In this document: one piece after another, positions 11,642-23,015 of the stretch | How positions within the stretch are numbered: position 1 is the first letter of the stretch | Layout: every line of letters begins with the position of its first letter | Source of the DNA: Camillea tinctor | Taxonomy: Eukaryota > Ascomycota > Sordariomycetes > Xylariales > Xylariaceae | Direction of reading: 5' to 3' | NCBI GenBank assembly: GCA_022578605.1 | Contig: MU394053.1 | Span: 1,260,229-1,324,228, forward strand | Length of the DNA: 64,000 nucleotides | Translations under genes and position numbers: made by a program | Notes under the pieces: model-generated | What the model was told of the DNA's origin: nothing | The model's input: the letters and a program-made list of their open reading frames with translations, nothing else | The model's database searches: none

Positions 11642-14600
11642 CTAATCATCAGCTAGCTTAGCGAAGTGTTTGGACCATAGCCAGCCAACTAGATTGTTGG
11701 GATCATCCTGGTTTTTTGCTAGCCATAGTTCGCCTTTCTCAGCTATGACATCAAATATCTGTGAATACAGTCTCAGTAATCATTCGGTATATATTTATCT
11801 TGGACGTTACAAACCTCTCCTGCCTGGTACGTCAAATACGGGTACCCGGCTTCGTGTTTAGTGGTCTCGATGTTAAATTCGAAAAGCGAAGCGGCAAGCC
11901 ATAGGACATTGTATCCATTGATAGGTTTGCGTTCTCGCGAGGAAGCACGCGAGGAAGCATGAGACAGTCGTGGAAGGCGCTCAGGACCTTCTGATGGAGG
12001 AAGTGCTGATTGGAAGAGACCTGAAAACCGGTGGTTCTCATGAGATTGGTTTGAAGATTGATGCGTAGAGTTTGAGTATGGCCTGGACTGGGGAATTGTC
12101 TCGATGCTTGGTCTGGGGGCGCTGCTTGAGTCGTGACTCTGACCAGTTCCAGGACGTATGGACGGTGCTGCTAACGACCGAGCCCCCACAGAGAATTCAG
12201 CTGTAGTGGGCGAGCTGGGCCCTGGTCGGACCTGTCCATTGACCCCTGAGTAGAAATCGCGATAGTAGTATTGGTGAGGGCTGGGGATGGAAGCAGCAGA
12301 CGGGGAAACAGTAAACTGGCCGCTGTGACGCTTCATGAAATCGGGCGTTGGTAAACTTGGTGCCACATCACTGTTTAGAGAAAGTCCGCGGCCACGAGGA
12401 TCTAATTCTGCTAGTCTTGGTCGTAGTCTCCCTGAAGCTTCGTCGACGCTAGCCGATTGCGATGGCCTGCCTTTCGAAACTGGGTTCACGATGCCAATCG
12501 TATTCATTTGTTCGTCTTGAAACTTGAAATCTCTCTGGAACGTCGTAATGATGTCAGGTATTTCCGGAACCTCGGCATCCTCAAGAACTACCTTGACCTT
12601 TTCCTTCCATATGGAGAACCATTCAGCCTGTATATTGACAAAATTTCCCAGACAAATATTGCCAACCTTCTCGGTGAGAGCCGAGAGCTTTGGAAGTTCC
12701 TTCTTCAGAGCTTCGTTCAGAGCTTCGTATTGTTCAATGAACTCGGTGAGCTGTTTGTCAACCTTCTTACCGCTTTTCTTAAGCTGAATAGATTTCTCAT
12801 AGTCTAACCGTCTTTTGGCCCTCTTCTTCATGGCCAAAGATGGATTGCCATACGACTTGATTACGAGCTCAAAGGGTTCGATCACTTGTTTGCGTACTTG
12901 GGAGAGCTACGGGACGCTGTTAGAGTGGGGCGACTCAAGGGTGACAACACAGGGGATGACCACTTACATGTTGCTCTAGAGCAACTTTCTCGATATCCCT
13001 CATAGATACATTGAAGCGAACCCATTTACTTTCGATTTCGGGGTGGGGTGAAGGTTGAAGTCGCATAACTAATTCCATGGAAGACAGGTATTGGAGGAAC
13101 TCGTGTACGTATTCAGTTACTTGTCTTGTGTAGAACTCAACATCCCTAAGGACAACTTGTAATCGAAGGTAGTCGTCACCAAATTTTTCGTGGAGTTTTA
13201 GATACTCAGGATCTTCTGCGGGCCTGTTGGTTGTAGCCTGTAGCTTGTCAACCCGTTTGCCAAATGCCCTGGCGAAGCCGGCCTTCACATCCGATTCCTT
13301 GCGTTTTCGACCGACGATCTGTCCTACTAATTCGAAGTTTTTCTTGGTCTTATTTATCTCTTCGATCGCGTCCTCTAGCGAAGCCTTGGCGGATTCAAGG
13401 TTGGGACGATCAGGATGGTTCGCCGGTGTTTCGTGCAGTAATTGTATTAGTAGGTTTGGATATTTCGTGATCCTTTGCATTGGCTTGATAAGAAGCGAGT
13501 CCAAATTCCAGGCCTTTGTCAGATCTCTCGCTACTTCATTACATTCATTGAGCCACACTTGCACGGTTGGGTCTTCCTGGATCTGGATTAACCGTTTTGC
13601 AGCATGGTCGCTGTTCTTGAGGAAAGTTTCATGGACGGATTTCATTTTGTCCATGTTCCGAGTGAATATGGGACCAAGTGATGTTTCTCGATCCCTCTCA
13701 TCATTCAAATGACCAGTAGCTGTGGTTGATGGAGAGCTCGTTATAGACGCCGTGCCATCATTGATGCTGGGCGTGTCGCCTTTAGGCAGGTTGGTTCGGT
13801 GAGACTTGGGGACGTAAACGCTAGACACGCCCTCCTTGAGCTCTTTCAAAAATGCAGAGTGGAATTTGATAATCTGGTCGGTATTGCGGAAGATAAGTTT
13901 GATGGTGTTATCATCAAGCCTTGGGCAGGCTTCGGCTGTCCCCTTGTAAATCTCTTCCACGATGTTCATATCCCGAATGAAAAATGCCTCGGTATCGATT
14001 AATTCCTTAATTGTCTCGAGACGAGTGAACAGTCGTTTCCTTTCCTTCTCCGAAAGACCTTCAGATGTCTGGTCGATACCTTCAGCTAGAGTTTGCTGAC
14101 TGGCGAGACGAGATGAGCCCGATTGGATTCCTTCGGAAATTTCGAGCGAAGCCTGGTCAATCGAGCGTGTCGTTGACCCAGATTGCGGGAAGTCATCGCT
14201 TTCCCTCCTCGACTGGTCGATAGAGAACAAACTTTGGTCGTCCTTTCCTGCGAGCAGATAACTGTTTGGTCTCGTCTCGTCTATGTACTCGCTTGGCGTT
14301 GCGGAGCTGATATCGCGTAAGGAGATCTCGTCAGGGGGTGGAGGTGGGGATCGGTTGGGGACGACAGGCACGGGGGAGAAAGTGCTGCTATTCTTCCGAC
14401 TAACGTAGTTGACTACGAAGCCCTCTCCCGTGTCTATTTCGGGGAGTTGATGCTGGTGCTCGTGCTGTGACTCGGGGTCCTGGTAAGTGCCGTGTGGTGA
14501 TATGTCAGGGCTGGAGGCAGCGTCTCGAGATCGCCGCTCGTATTGGAATGATTGTGATCGAGAGTCGGATTCCGAGGCCGTATGATCATCGCGATAGCCC

Positions 14601-17600
14601 GGACCGCGGTATTCGAAATCTAGGTCCTTGGAAGTAAATTTAGAATATCCGTCTTGACTACTCACTGAATAATCAGTCCAGATTGTTGTCTGACTTATTC
14701 TGTTCATCGAATATGAAGTCCTAGGTACAGTGAGACTTGGGCGCGTGCCCATTGTCCTCCGGGACTCCATAGATAACCGAGGCTCCTCCGCAGTGGGCTG
14801 ACTAGAGCTGGTTGTCTCATCGCAACTTTCCTCGGGTTTAGTTGTGGAGGTTTGAGAGAGAACTGCCGAGCGCTTGGCATCCGGACCAACATAGAACTGT
14901 TCAATATCGGTACTTGGGGGGATGGCTTCATCTTTGCGACTGGCATCCTCGCTGCAGGTAGAATCAGAGGATGAAGCAGGCGGTTTAGGTTGTTGGTTAC
15001 TCTCATCAGAAATGAGGACTTGAGCCAAATCCACCGAGGTAGAAATACTAGATGGGGAGAAGTCCGAGTTGCGGCCAACGATAGTTACTTTTGTTTCATA
15101 TGTTTGTGGTGGGAGTGGTCTTGGTTCATACTCGTCATCGTCGTTGTAAGAACGACGTATTTCGGGACTGGGTTCAAGACCAGCCGGCTTCTTTGTAGGT
15201 TCTTCGGGTTGTCCTGACTCCACCCCAGTCGACTCGTCCAAGGAAATTTTGATGGATTCTCCATCATCGGTCAGCAATGTGTCCCTAAAGGGAGATCGAT
15301 ATTCGGGCTGTGATTGCGATGGCTCGACCGAGCTATCAAGATTCACCGCCATAGTTGCATCTTGCCGAATGGGGATCTCCTGTACCGGTGGTTCTGTCTG
15401 GGGTTCGGCATCGAATTCGGTGGTATTCGAGACTGCCGAGGGTGGTGCTTCTTCTTGGTCGTCAATAGCACCGACAACTGGAAAGGTGTCTGGTATGCCA
15501 AGTGTTGGTGAGTCTTTCAGCTTAGTCGTATCTATCGCTATGCTCGGTTGTGTTTGTTGTGGTAGTAATCCTGTCGTAATCGTCGGCAGAGGCGGCTTCT
15601 CAGCAGCAGGTGCTTCACCATCGGCCGGGCTCTCGATGACAAGACCTGTCGTGATAGTTCGCAGTGCTGCTGATGATTCTAGAGGTGATGCTTCCGTATC
15701 AGCTGGGCTTTGTGTGCTGTCGCTCGCAAATTCTTCGCGGAGTTTTTCTTCTCGGCGCTTCAACGCCTCCGCTGCGGCAAACTCTGCCTTTGCAGCAGCC
15801 TCGGCCTTCTTTTTCTTATCTTCTGCAACCTTCCTGGCGGCTGCTCGGGCCTCGGTTTCACGGATAGACTTGGTATAAGATAGCTTGATCTGTTCTCGTC
15901 TTGATTCGAAATCGATTGGGCCCATCGAGATCTTTCTCCTCCGTCCAGATTCGCCGTGCTTCGTGCCCGACTTGGACTCATATTTTAGCGGTGACCTGCC
16001 CCTCTCGACGGTCCTCATCCTTGAACTAGTTGTCGTGGCCGATGACACCGGTTGGCGGGGCCGTGAACTCCTTAGTGGCGGTGAAAGCTTCGGCGGGGGT
16101 GCTGAGATATAGGCATTGAGCCTTGTATTATTATTGGGAGTCGCCGCACCCAGCCTGTTCGGTCGCCTTGAAGGTGTACTTGAATTGCTGGTAGGGGTCT
16201 TCGCTCTTGTGGACGATGTTGATTTAGATAATTTCCCCTGAGCAGGGTGTCGCTTTCGGACGGTAGGGGAATTCGATCGCGTCGACGCTGGGCTAGACGA
16301 GCCTGAAGGACTGCTAAGTTTTCGAGCTAAAACAGGTAATCGAGAAGACGAGGTTAATGATGACATGTCCAAGGTTGGTCTTGGTCGTGAAGTCGGCGGC
16401 GGCGGCTTCGATAGCGATGGGTTTAGCTTAGCGCCTGCGAGATCGCTACGTGATCTGCTATGACCTCTAGACGGCTTGGGTCGACTCGCATCGTTGTTGT
16501 TCCGAACGGACGACGGCTCACCGTTCATACCGCGGTACCAGTCGCTAGGGGACGGGGGCTCGGCATCGGCATGGGATAGACTTCGCTGACGCCGTGCAGG
16601 AGGGCGTTCAATGTCGGGTTCTGATGTTCTCCGTGTCCTAAGACTCTCGATTCCAAAGCCTGCTAAGCCAGGGTTATGCTCTCCGGGTATTATTTCGCCA
16701 AAAAGGAGGCCTCGAGACTGAGACTGGGCCTGAGACTGGGACTGGGACTGGGACTGGGACTGGGGAACGGGCGGGACCGCGCCCGTTGACGAGATGGGAG
16801 ACAGATTGGTCATGGACTTGGATGCTGGACTTTGGGAAGCGACTGGGACACGAGGTTTGGCTATGCGGCTGGCAAATGACTGTGCATTGCTCGATAGCTG
16901 GTCTTCTGGGACGGACCTATTTCTCTGTGTTGATCGGGTTGCAGACGTTGCTCCAGTTCCAGTCCCAGAAGGGAGATCTCGCGTCACCGAGGACCGCAAG
17001 GCGGCATATGATTGGCCATTCGTGGTCGGAGGACCACCCACTCCCCGGTGCCCTGATGCTGATGATGCTTCTCTGGTTGGGATGCGTGGGGTCGTCTTGC
17101 GGGACGTGGTACTGTTCGACTGCGACGTGCTTTGATCAAACCTTTTCTTTAAATCCTTCACACTCGGCTGATGACCGCTGCGGCCCCCCGAACCTGTCGT
17201 GGTTACTGCTGCTGTAGGTCTCGATTTGACGGTGCCTAGATGCATTTGATCGTCAACAGGGGCGGATACGGAGCGCAAAACGGGTCTCAGACCATTTCGT
17301 GCCGAAGTACTCGCGGGGTTCTTCGGGGAGGAGCTGCTGGTGCCAGTACCATTCGACCGCAGCGAGGCGTCCCGGGTGTGCCTCGGGACGGGCAGAGTCG
17401 ACGCCATCAATTCGTCGGCTTCGGCTTCGTCTTCGTGGTCTTGGATCCCCTCAAGGTTGTAGGTTCTGTAAAAGTCGTCTGGATCTACGAAGCCCAGAGG
17501 CTCGATACTAGAGGTCGCGTTCGCATTGGTGGCCTCGAAGTTGCTGGAGGCATAGGCCACGAATTGGGAGGATAGCAGGGGATGTTGGCTATAGTCGAAA

Positions 17601-18034
17601 GCGGCGAAGGATTGGAGATCCGGGGATTCTGGTTCTAGCAAGCTAGAAGTTGGTAGTGATGGGGAGTGAGGTTGAAGTGGTGAGTCAGAGGAATAGTGAC
17701 GCTGGTGGTGGTGGTGGTGGTGACGGGAATGGGAATGAGAATGGTGATGGTGATGGTGTACCTGTTGTTGTTGATATTGGTGTTGGTGTTGTGAAGGATG
17801 ATGCTGCTGCTGCTGCTGATGATGATGATATTGTTGATATTGATGTTGTTGATATTGAGGTGATGTGGGCAGCGATAGTCTTCCGGTTGGACTTATGCTA
17901 CCACCCCCCCTATTACTGCTGCTACTAGTACTAGCTGGCTGGGTTGAAGTTGTTAATACTCCTGAGGTCGTTGTTGTTGTTGGTAGCGTCGCACCAAAGT
18001 AGCGGTCCTCCTCTTCACGGTTGCCGGCCTCCAT
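11642..18034 (-). CDS. Rho guanine-nucleotide exchange factor, DH-BAR-SH3
   Basis: Three exons, 18034-12968, 12906-11815 and 11758-11642, give 2091 residues. The first about 1300 residues are low-complexity: a His/Gln tract (about 55-115), many Ser/Thr/Pro stretches, an SQ repeat and a Lys/Ala/Glu-rich charged helix near 710-770. The DH (RhoGEF) domain runs from about 1328 to 1570 and carries LLIKPMQRITKYPNLL, the signature of its conserved helix. A BAR-like helical region follows (about 1575-1815, with MKKRAKRRLDYEK). The C-terminal SH3 domain (about 2020-2090) is split by the last intron after YLTYQAGE and resumes with IFDVIAEKGELW. This layout matches fungal and animal Tuba/DNMBP-type exchange factors, which activate Cdc42/Rho GTPases at membranes. 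The target GTPase cannot be read from the sequence. An extra upstream non-coding exon is possible. Confidence 0.9.
16714..16764 (-). repeat. Coding SQ dipeptide repeat
   Basis: Hexanucleotide repeat (GACTGG on the plus strand) within the disordered part of the RhoGEF. It is read as alternating Ser-Gln, interrupted once by Ala. Its near-perfect DNA repetition suggests recent slippage. Confidence 0.85.
17690..17870 (-). repeat. Coding His/Gln low-complexity tract
   Basis: Imperfect trinucleotide repeats in the N-terminal part of the RhoGEF are read as runs of His and Gln with scattered Tyr and Ser, about residues 55-115. The mixed codons make it more stable than a pure repeat, but length variation between strains is likely. 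Confidence 0.85.
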
Positions 18035-19074
18035 TCTGGCGGCCTAGACATGTCACCCTGGTGGACATGAAAGCAAATAAGAAAAAAATACCTAGGTAAG
18101 AAGGGTAAAGGCTAGCGGAGAGGTAAGTGGTAGTGGCCGAGACTAAGGTGACATCCAAGGCTACACGTTGTCGAATGGCGTTTGGTAACCTCGAGGTGGT
18201 TTGCCTTGAACCTTGGCAACTTGGGTCCCTTGAAGCCCTTGGGCTCCAAGCTTCTCTGGAATAGGAAAATCGGCGCTCGTAGGCTCGTGGGGGGTGGGGA
18301 GGACATGGACGAACAACGAAAGGATTTTCTCAGATAGCCATGAGGATCGAATTGGAATCTGACCTTCAGAAACACCCCTGTAAGATCGGAGCTGTTTGGT
18401 CAGAGGCCTGCGTGAGATTTTCCTTTTCTACTTTCGATAAACCGTCGAATTGGGATTCGATGCGCTGTGGGCTGCAAGCTGATTTGGTGGAGGACTATTT
18501 CTCTCTTTCTCTCCCTCTCTCTCTATTTTCTCTATTTCTTCTCTTTTATCTTTCTCTATCTGTGTCTCTGTCTCTCTCTCTCTTTTTTTCTCTCTTCCTA
18601 TTCCTTTACCTTTTCCTTTTTTTATGGAGAAGGAAAAGAAGAAAAAAATAAAATAAAAATAAAAAAGTAGTACAAGAGAGAGAGAGGGAAGGGAGAGAAA
18701 TTTAAAAAAGACAAGTTAAAAAAAAAAGATTGTCACAAACTACACTAAACAAGAGACAAGTTTCCCCTGCCCCGGTCCTCGATGGTAAAAAAGAAGTGGG
18801 CAAGTTAGATCGATAACTAACTCTCTCTATGCTTGCTTAAACTCCCTAGAAGAACTTCTGAGACGACTTCTTCTGTAGATTGGTGGATTTGGTGGATAAG
18901 GATAGAACCTTGTCTTGGACCCGGCCCCGGAACGGGGTACAACGGCGCTTTGGTGACTGTTTGGAAAATTGCCCCGTCTGCGCGTGAAATCTAGCTGTCT
19001 AACCTAGGTAGTACCTAGTAGATATGTAGTTGTGCAAATGTGCTGTGCTGTGCTGAGTGCAATACGACTTCGAT

Positions 19075-19097
19075 AAAAAAAAAAAAAAAAAAAAAAA
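19075..19097. repeat. Poly-A tract, 23 bp
   Basis: Uninterrupted A run on the plus strand in non-coding DNA. There is no retroposon body or target duplication beside it that I can see. Confidence 0.85.
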
Positions 19098-20280
19098 GAA
19101 ATCTACTACTTAGTTATTGTACTACCCCCTTCCCTACTAGTTTAAACCTTGATGTGCCGTTGCCGCGGCCTAGCTCTGTACTCCTGCAGCTTATTTTTCT
19201 TATTTTATTATGTTATCACCTTATTGGCATGCAGGTGAGCAGCATTGAACAAGGATAAGGATGATGGACCAGACGGGAACTGCCAGAGTGGGAGAAATCC
19301 CAAAGCAATTTTTGTTTAAAAAATAATTTGGGGGTTCAGGCACGTTCAAGCTTGTGTGTGGAAAGTAGTATGTAATGTAGAAAGAAGGACAGGTCAGGAT
19401 AGGCTTGATACGGGTTGACAGGCTAGTGTAGCGGATTTAGTTTACACGATCCCGTAATACTACTAGACTTGTTCTCCTCTCTCTCCCTCTCTTCCCACAA
19501 GCCATGGATTGGGGTTAAGTTAGGTACCTAGGTACTTTTATTTTTCGTTTAAATCTTTACGTTCAATATTAGTGAAAGTGTGCGAATCAATCTTGAAAGA
19601 TTACCTAGATAAGTATAAAAATATCTAGTTGTACGCATCTTGCAATGGAAAGAAAGCAACGACGTGGCGTATAATAGTCTACGGCTGAAGAGCGAAACGC
19701 CTCAAGAAAAGAAAAAGAAAAAATGGGAAGAGGAGAGAGAGAAATAGGCTATCAACGCTATAGATCACAAGCAGAGAGGACGGTTGAACCTTCTAGACCA
19801 AAGCTGTCAGTTTAAGTCCAGACTGCATCCTAACTTTAGGTTGGTATGTACACTAAATACGTACATCCACACAAATTAAGGCGTGCAGATATGCAGACGA
19901 TACATCTAGCTGCTCTAGGGGACCCAACAAACCAATAAACTGCCTTCCTAACCTTGCAAGCCCCGGCTAGGAAGAAGCGGCACGGACCAAGACCGATCTA
20001 ATCGATTTCTCGAAAGCTGCTGCGGTCAGGCGAGATCTTCCCTTCTTTCCCAATCCTTTTCCTCCATCTTCCAACCCAGCAGCCCAGCACCTTACACTAG
20101 CCACTGCATGTGAGTTATTGTGCATCCATCCGTAGGTAGGCCGGGGATGCACAGGAAGATTGCCACATTACCACGAGAAAGCATCTTTAGGTGCCCTTAT
20201 TAACTAGCCGCTCTTACTAGCGTAATATACTAATCCATCCAACATCCATACAATACGCTCTATGTTATGTTTTGGTTTGG

Positions 20281-20311
20281 GTATTGGTATTGGTATTGGT
20301 ATTGGTATTGG
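20281..20311. repeat. GTATTG hexamer repeat, 5 copies
   Basis: Five perfect head-to-tail copies of GTATTG, ending 11 bases before a TACTCCGTA word at 20322. Confidence 0.9.
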
Positions 20312-21053
20312 AACTAGACTATACTCCGTACACCATATTTATCTCTCGTCTTATTTTATGACCGCAGGTATGTTACGGCGTCATTATACACACGTAAGTG
20401 GAGAGAGATGGGTTCAACCACTCAACGATTCGATTTGATACCATGCAATGCACACAACCTTTAGCCAGCCCTGTTGCCGATGAACTTCGGATGCATGTAC
20501 TATCCTGCGCGCGCGTACATGGTAGAGATGACATACCTAATCTGCTACTTTCATTTTCGGAGAAGTTGAACAACTGGCAGTGGAAACATACAGCTTTCAG
20601 ACCAGGAGTGTATGCAGGCCGCTGCATAACTGACTAATAGACAAGAGAGACTGATGGACTGACTTTAGGTCTCATTTGAGAGAAAAAAAATTTTTCTTCT
20701 CTTCTCCCTTTGCTTTGCTTGTTGGATCATGGCATGGGGGGCCTTCTAATGAGATGTCATAAAATAGACAAGAATTGGAATGTTGTTATTTACCCACATA
20801 TACATGTATGTATGTATAACAACATATCCATCTCATCTCCATGGCACATGTACAATAAGATCGATTTTAGGTGTGTACAAGTTACAACCTTAGCTCTATA
20901 CATGTAAGTTGGTAACTGCAATCACATGTATGTACACTAGACAATGGGAGGGGGGAAGCCCCTTACCCTTACCGAAGAGAAGCCTTATGGGATCTTGATC
21001 CCTCTCCCTGTCCTTTTTCTCCCCTCCATCCCTTAAAATTCTCCAAGTTAATT

Positions 21054-21080
21054 ACTACATACTACATACTACATACTACA
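21054..21080. repeat. ACTACAT heptamer repeat, about 4 copies
   Basis: Three perfect ACTACAT units and a near-complete fourth in the TERT upstream spacer. Confidence 0.85.
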
Positions 21081-22496
21081 CTATGTCGTTATATGTAGAT
21101 TTAACTAAGTCCCAGGAAAGTTGTTGAGCAACTTCCCCGAACTTGGTTTGTCCAGACTTGCCAGAATACTTTAGAACGGAAGATCCTGATATTAATTACC
21201 AAGCAACCTTGTGCGCCCAAGACTGGCGATGGGATCCTTGTCCACTGTCGTCAGACACGACACAAAGTGCACCTATCAAGTATTAAGCTGCATCGCTATC
21301 AGGAAATTCAAGTTAGCCAGTTCGTGTTGAAGTCCACTGCTCCCCAATTCGGTCTGCATTGAATTCCGCAATTGATCCGGTCTATTCGCCCCGTACTTTT
21401 TTGTCACCCTTCCTCTTATCCCCTCCCTATCTCTCCATCTCTCCTCATCTTGCATGGTCGAAAGATTTTTTTTTTCCTGTTCGGATGAGATCTATCGAGT
21501 GGCTACAAAGCACTCGCTTCGCATGTCGCTCCCGCGCCTCTGCAACCCCCTTGGCTGCTGCCAGTTGGGGTTTGATGGTACCTGGGCACGCAAATCTCGC
21601 AGCCACTGCGTCTATGTGGCCGAGTCGTCGATGGACTTGAGCAAATCAATGCCGTCTGACCAACGTCTAGACAAGGGACAATAGATTAAAGGCTGAGGCT
21701 AATTGGGCAAAGGCTTGTTCGACTTGGTGTCGCAATGTGAAAGCTGACACTGACAGCGCGCCCAACCCACCGAGGTTAACACCTACCCTACCCTACTTAT
21801 TTTTTTTCTCTCCTAACGGCTACAGAGGCGGTTACCGACCGGAGGTTACCCCAAATGCTCGAGAATAATGTAAAGGCGCATTCTTTACATAAGGAGAAGT
21901 TATTCCTGTGTATAAATTGAAGGGTGAAAGGGGGCGTGCAAGGGACCGTGTGACACTCCGGACCGCACCTGCGCACGTCGGAATGATAGCAAAGTACAGC
22001 ATTTTCCCGTATGTAGTAAGTCTGTATGTAAGTCTATATGTAAATCCATATGTAGGTTATGTGTATGTACATGTGGTCCCGGAATATTATCTGCAGACAA
22101 TGATCAACTCGCCCCAAATGAAACCCATCACAGGTGATATTCGCGCACGAATTTTGGAACCTACCTAAGTTAGATATCTAAAGGTAATGAATTTCAATAT
22201 CGTACTTTGACACGTAGGTTGGGTACAATACATTGATACTCTACAATTGTGAAGATAAGGTTGAAGAACATACCTTGTACTCCGTATGCCTTGTATGCAT
22301 GTACCTACTATAGGTATAGGCTTGGAAGGTTTAGGTACCTATTAATGAGACACTAGCAGCAAGCCACAATCCTGGTTTGGGTTGTTTACATTCGTTTCAA
22401 GACAGTACTAAAAAGGATAAACTTGGATAAACCTTCAATGTTTATTATTAGCATGTTAGAGACATAGATACAGAGAAGATTCGATATGCATCTTAA

Positions 22497-22509
22497 GGGG
22501 GGGGGGGGG
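22497..22509. repeat. Poly-G tract, 13 bp
   Basis: Uninterrupted G run about 500 bases upstream of the TERT start codon. It could be length-variable or a sequencing-sensitive homopolymer. Confidence 0.85.
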
Positions 22510-23015
22510 ATCTATTCAAATTACGTGGATTCCAAGGTATAGGTTTTGATAGGTATTAGTGCACATTCAATGGTCCTTCTCTCTGGATATATGTACAATA
22601 CGTACAGTGTGTCGGACACTTACAAACTACTAACCCAGACGGTGTTCGAGTTGGAACCACTAACAACCAATACCAACTTATTAACAATTAATAACGTGTG
22701 CTGAACCGCGTGTTCCACACGCGTTTGCCGCTCATACCATACCATAGAAACCACACCATATTATACCATATGCTCATCAACATCGCACCGCACCACACAA
22801 TTCATAAGCCCGGTTTGAGTTTCCACGAATCCAAACTTCAAGTTGTACACAAATCGCGTCCACCTGTGGTTTATTCCGAATCCCGTTCGTTGCCTCTTTT
22901 CTGTCTGCGGGATAAAGGAATAGGCTATCCATCTGATCTGTATGCTACGCCACGTATGATGAGCAACATCATCGTCTTCGTGCATCCGGAGCAGAGTACG
23001 CCATGAGACGAAATC

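Larger units (their letters stand above)
18035..23015. other. 5 kb spacer between the divergent RhoGEF and TERT genes
   Basis: This holds the upstream regions of both divergent genes. Near 18500-18620 there is a long CT-rich (plus strand) tract, and near 18680 a GA-rich one. TACCTAGGTA occurs at 18089 and 19525, and TACTCCGTA at 20322 and 22278. Simple repeats are listed separately. Several 60-100 codon frames (near 19967, 20373, 21359 and 21908) have no recognisable similarity, and I do not call them genes. Confidence 0.5.

Noticed and set aside
15249..15878. 209-codon plus-strand frame antisense to the RhoGEF
   Set aside because: Mirror of a Ser/Ala/Glu-rich coding stretch; an artefact of codon composition.
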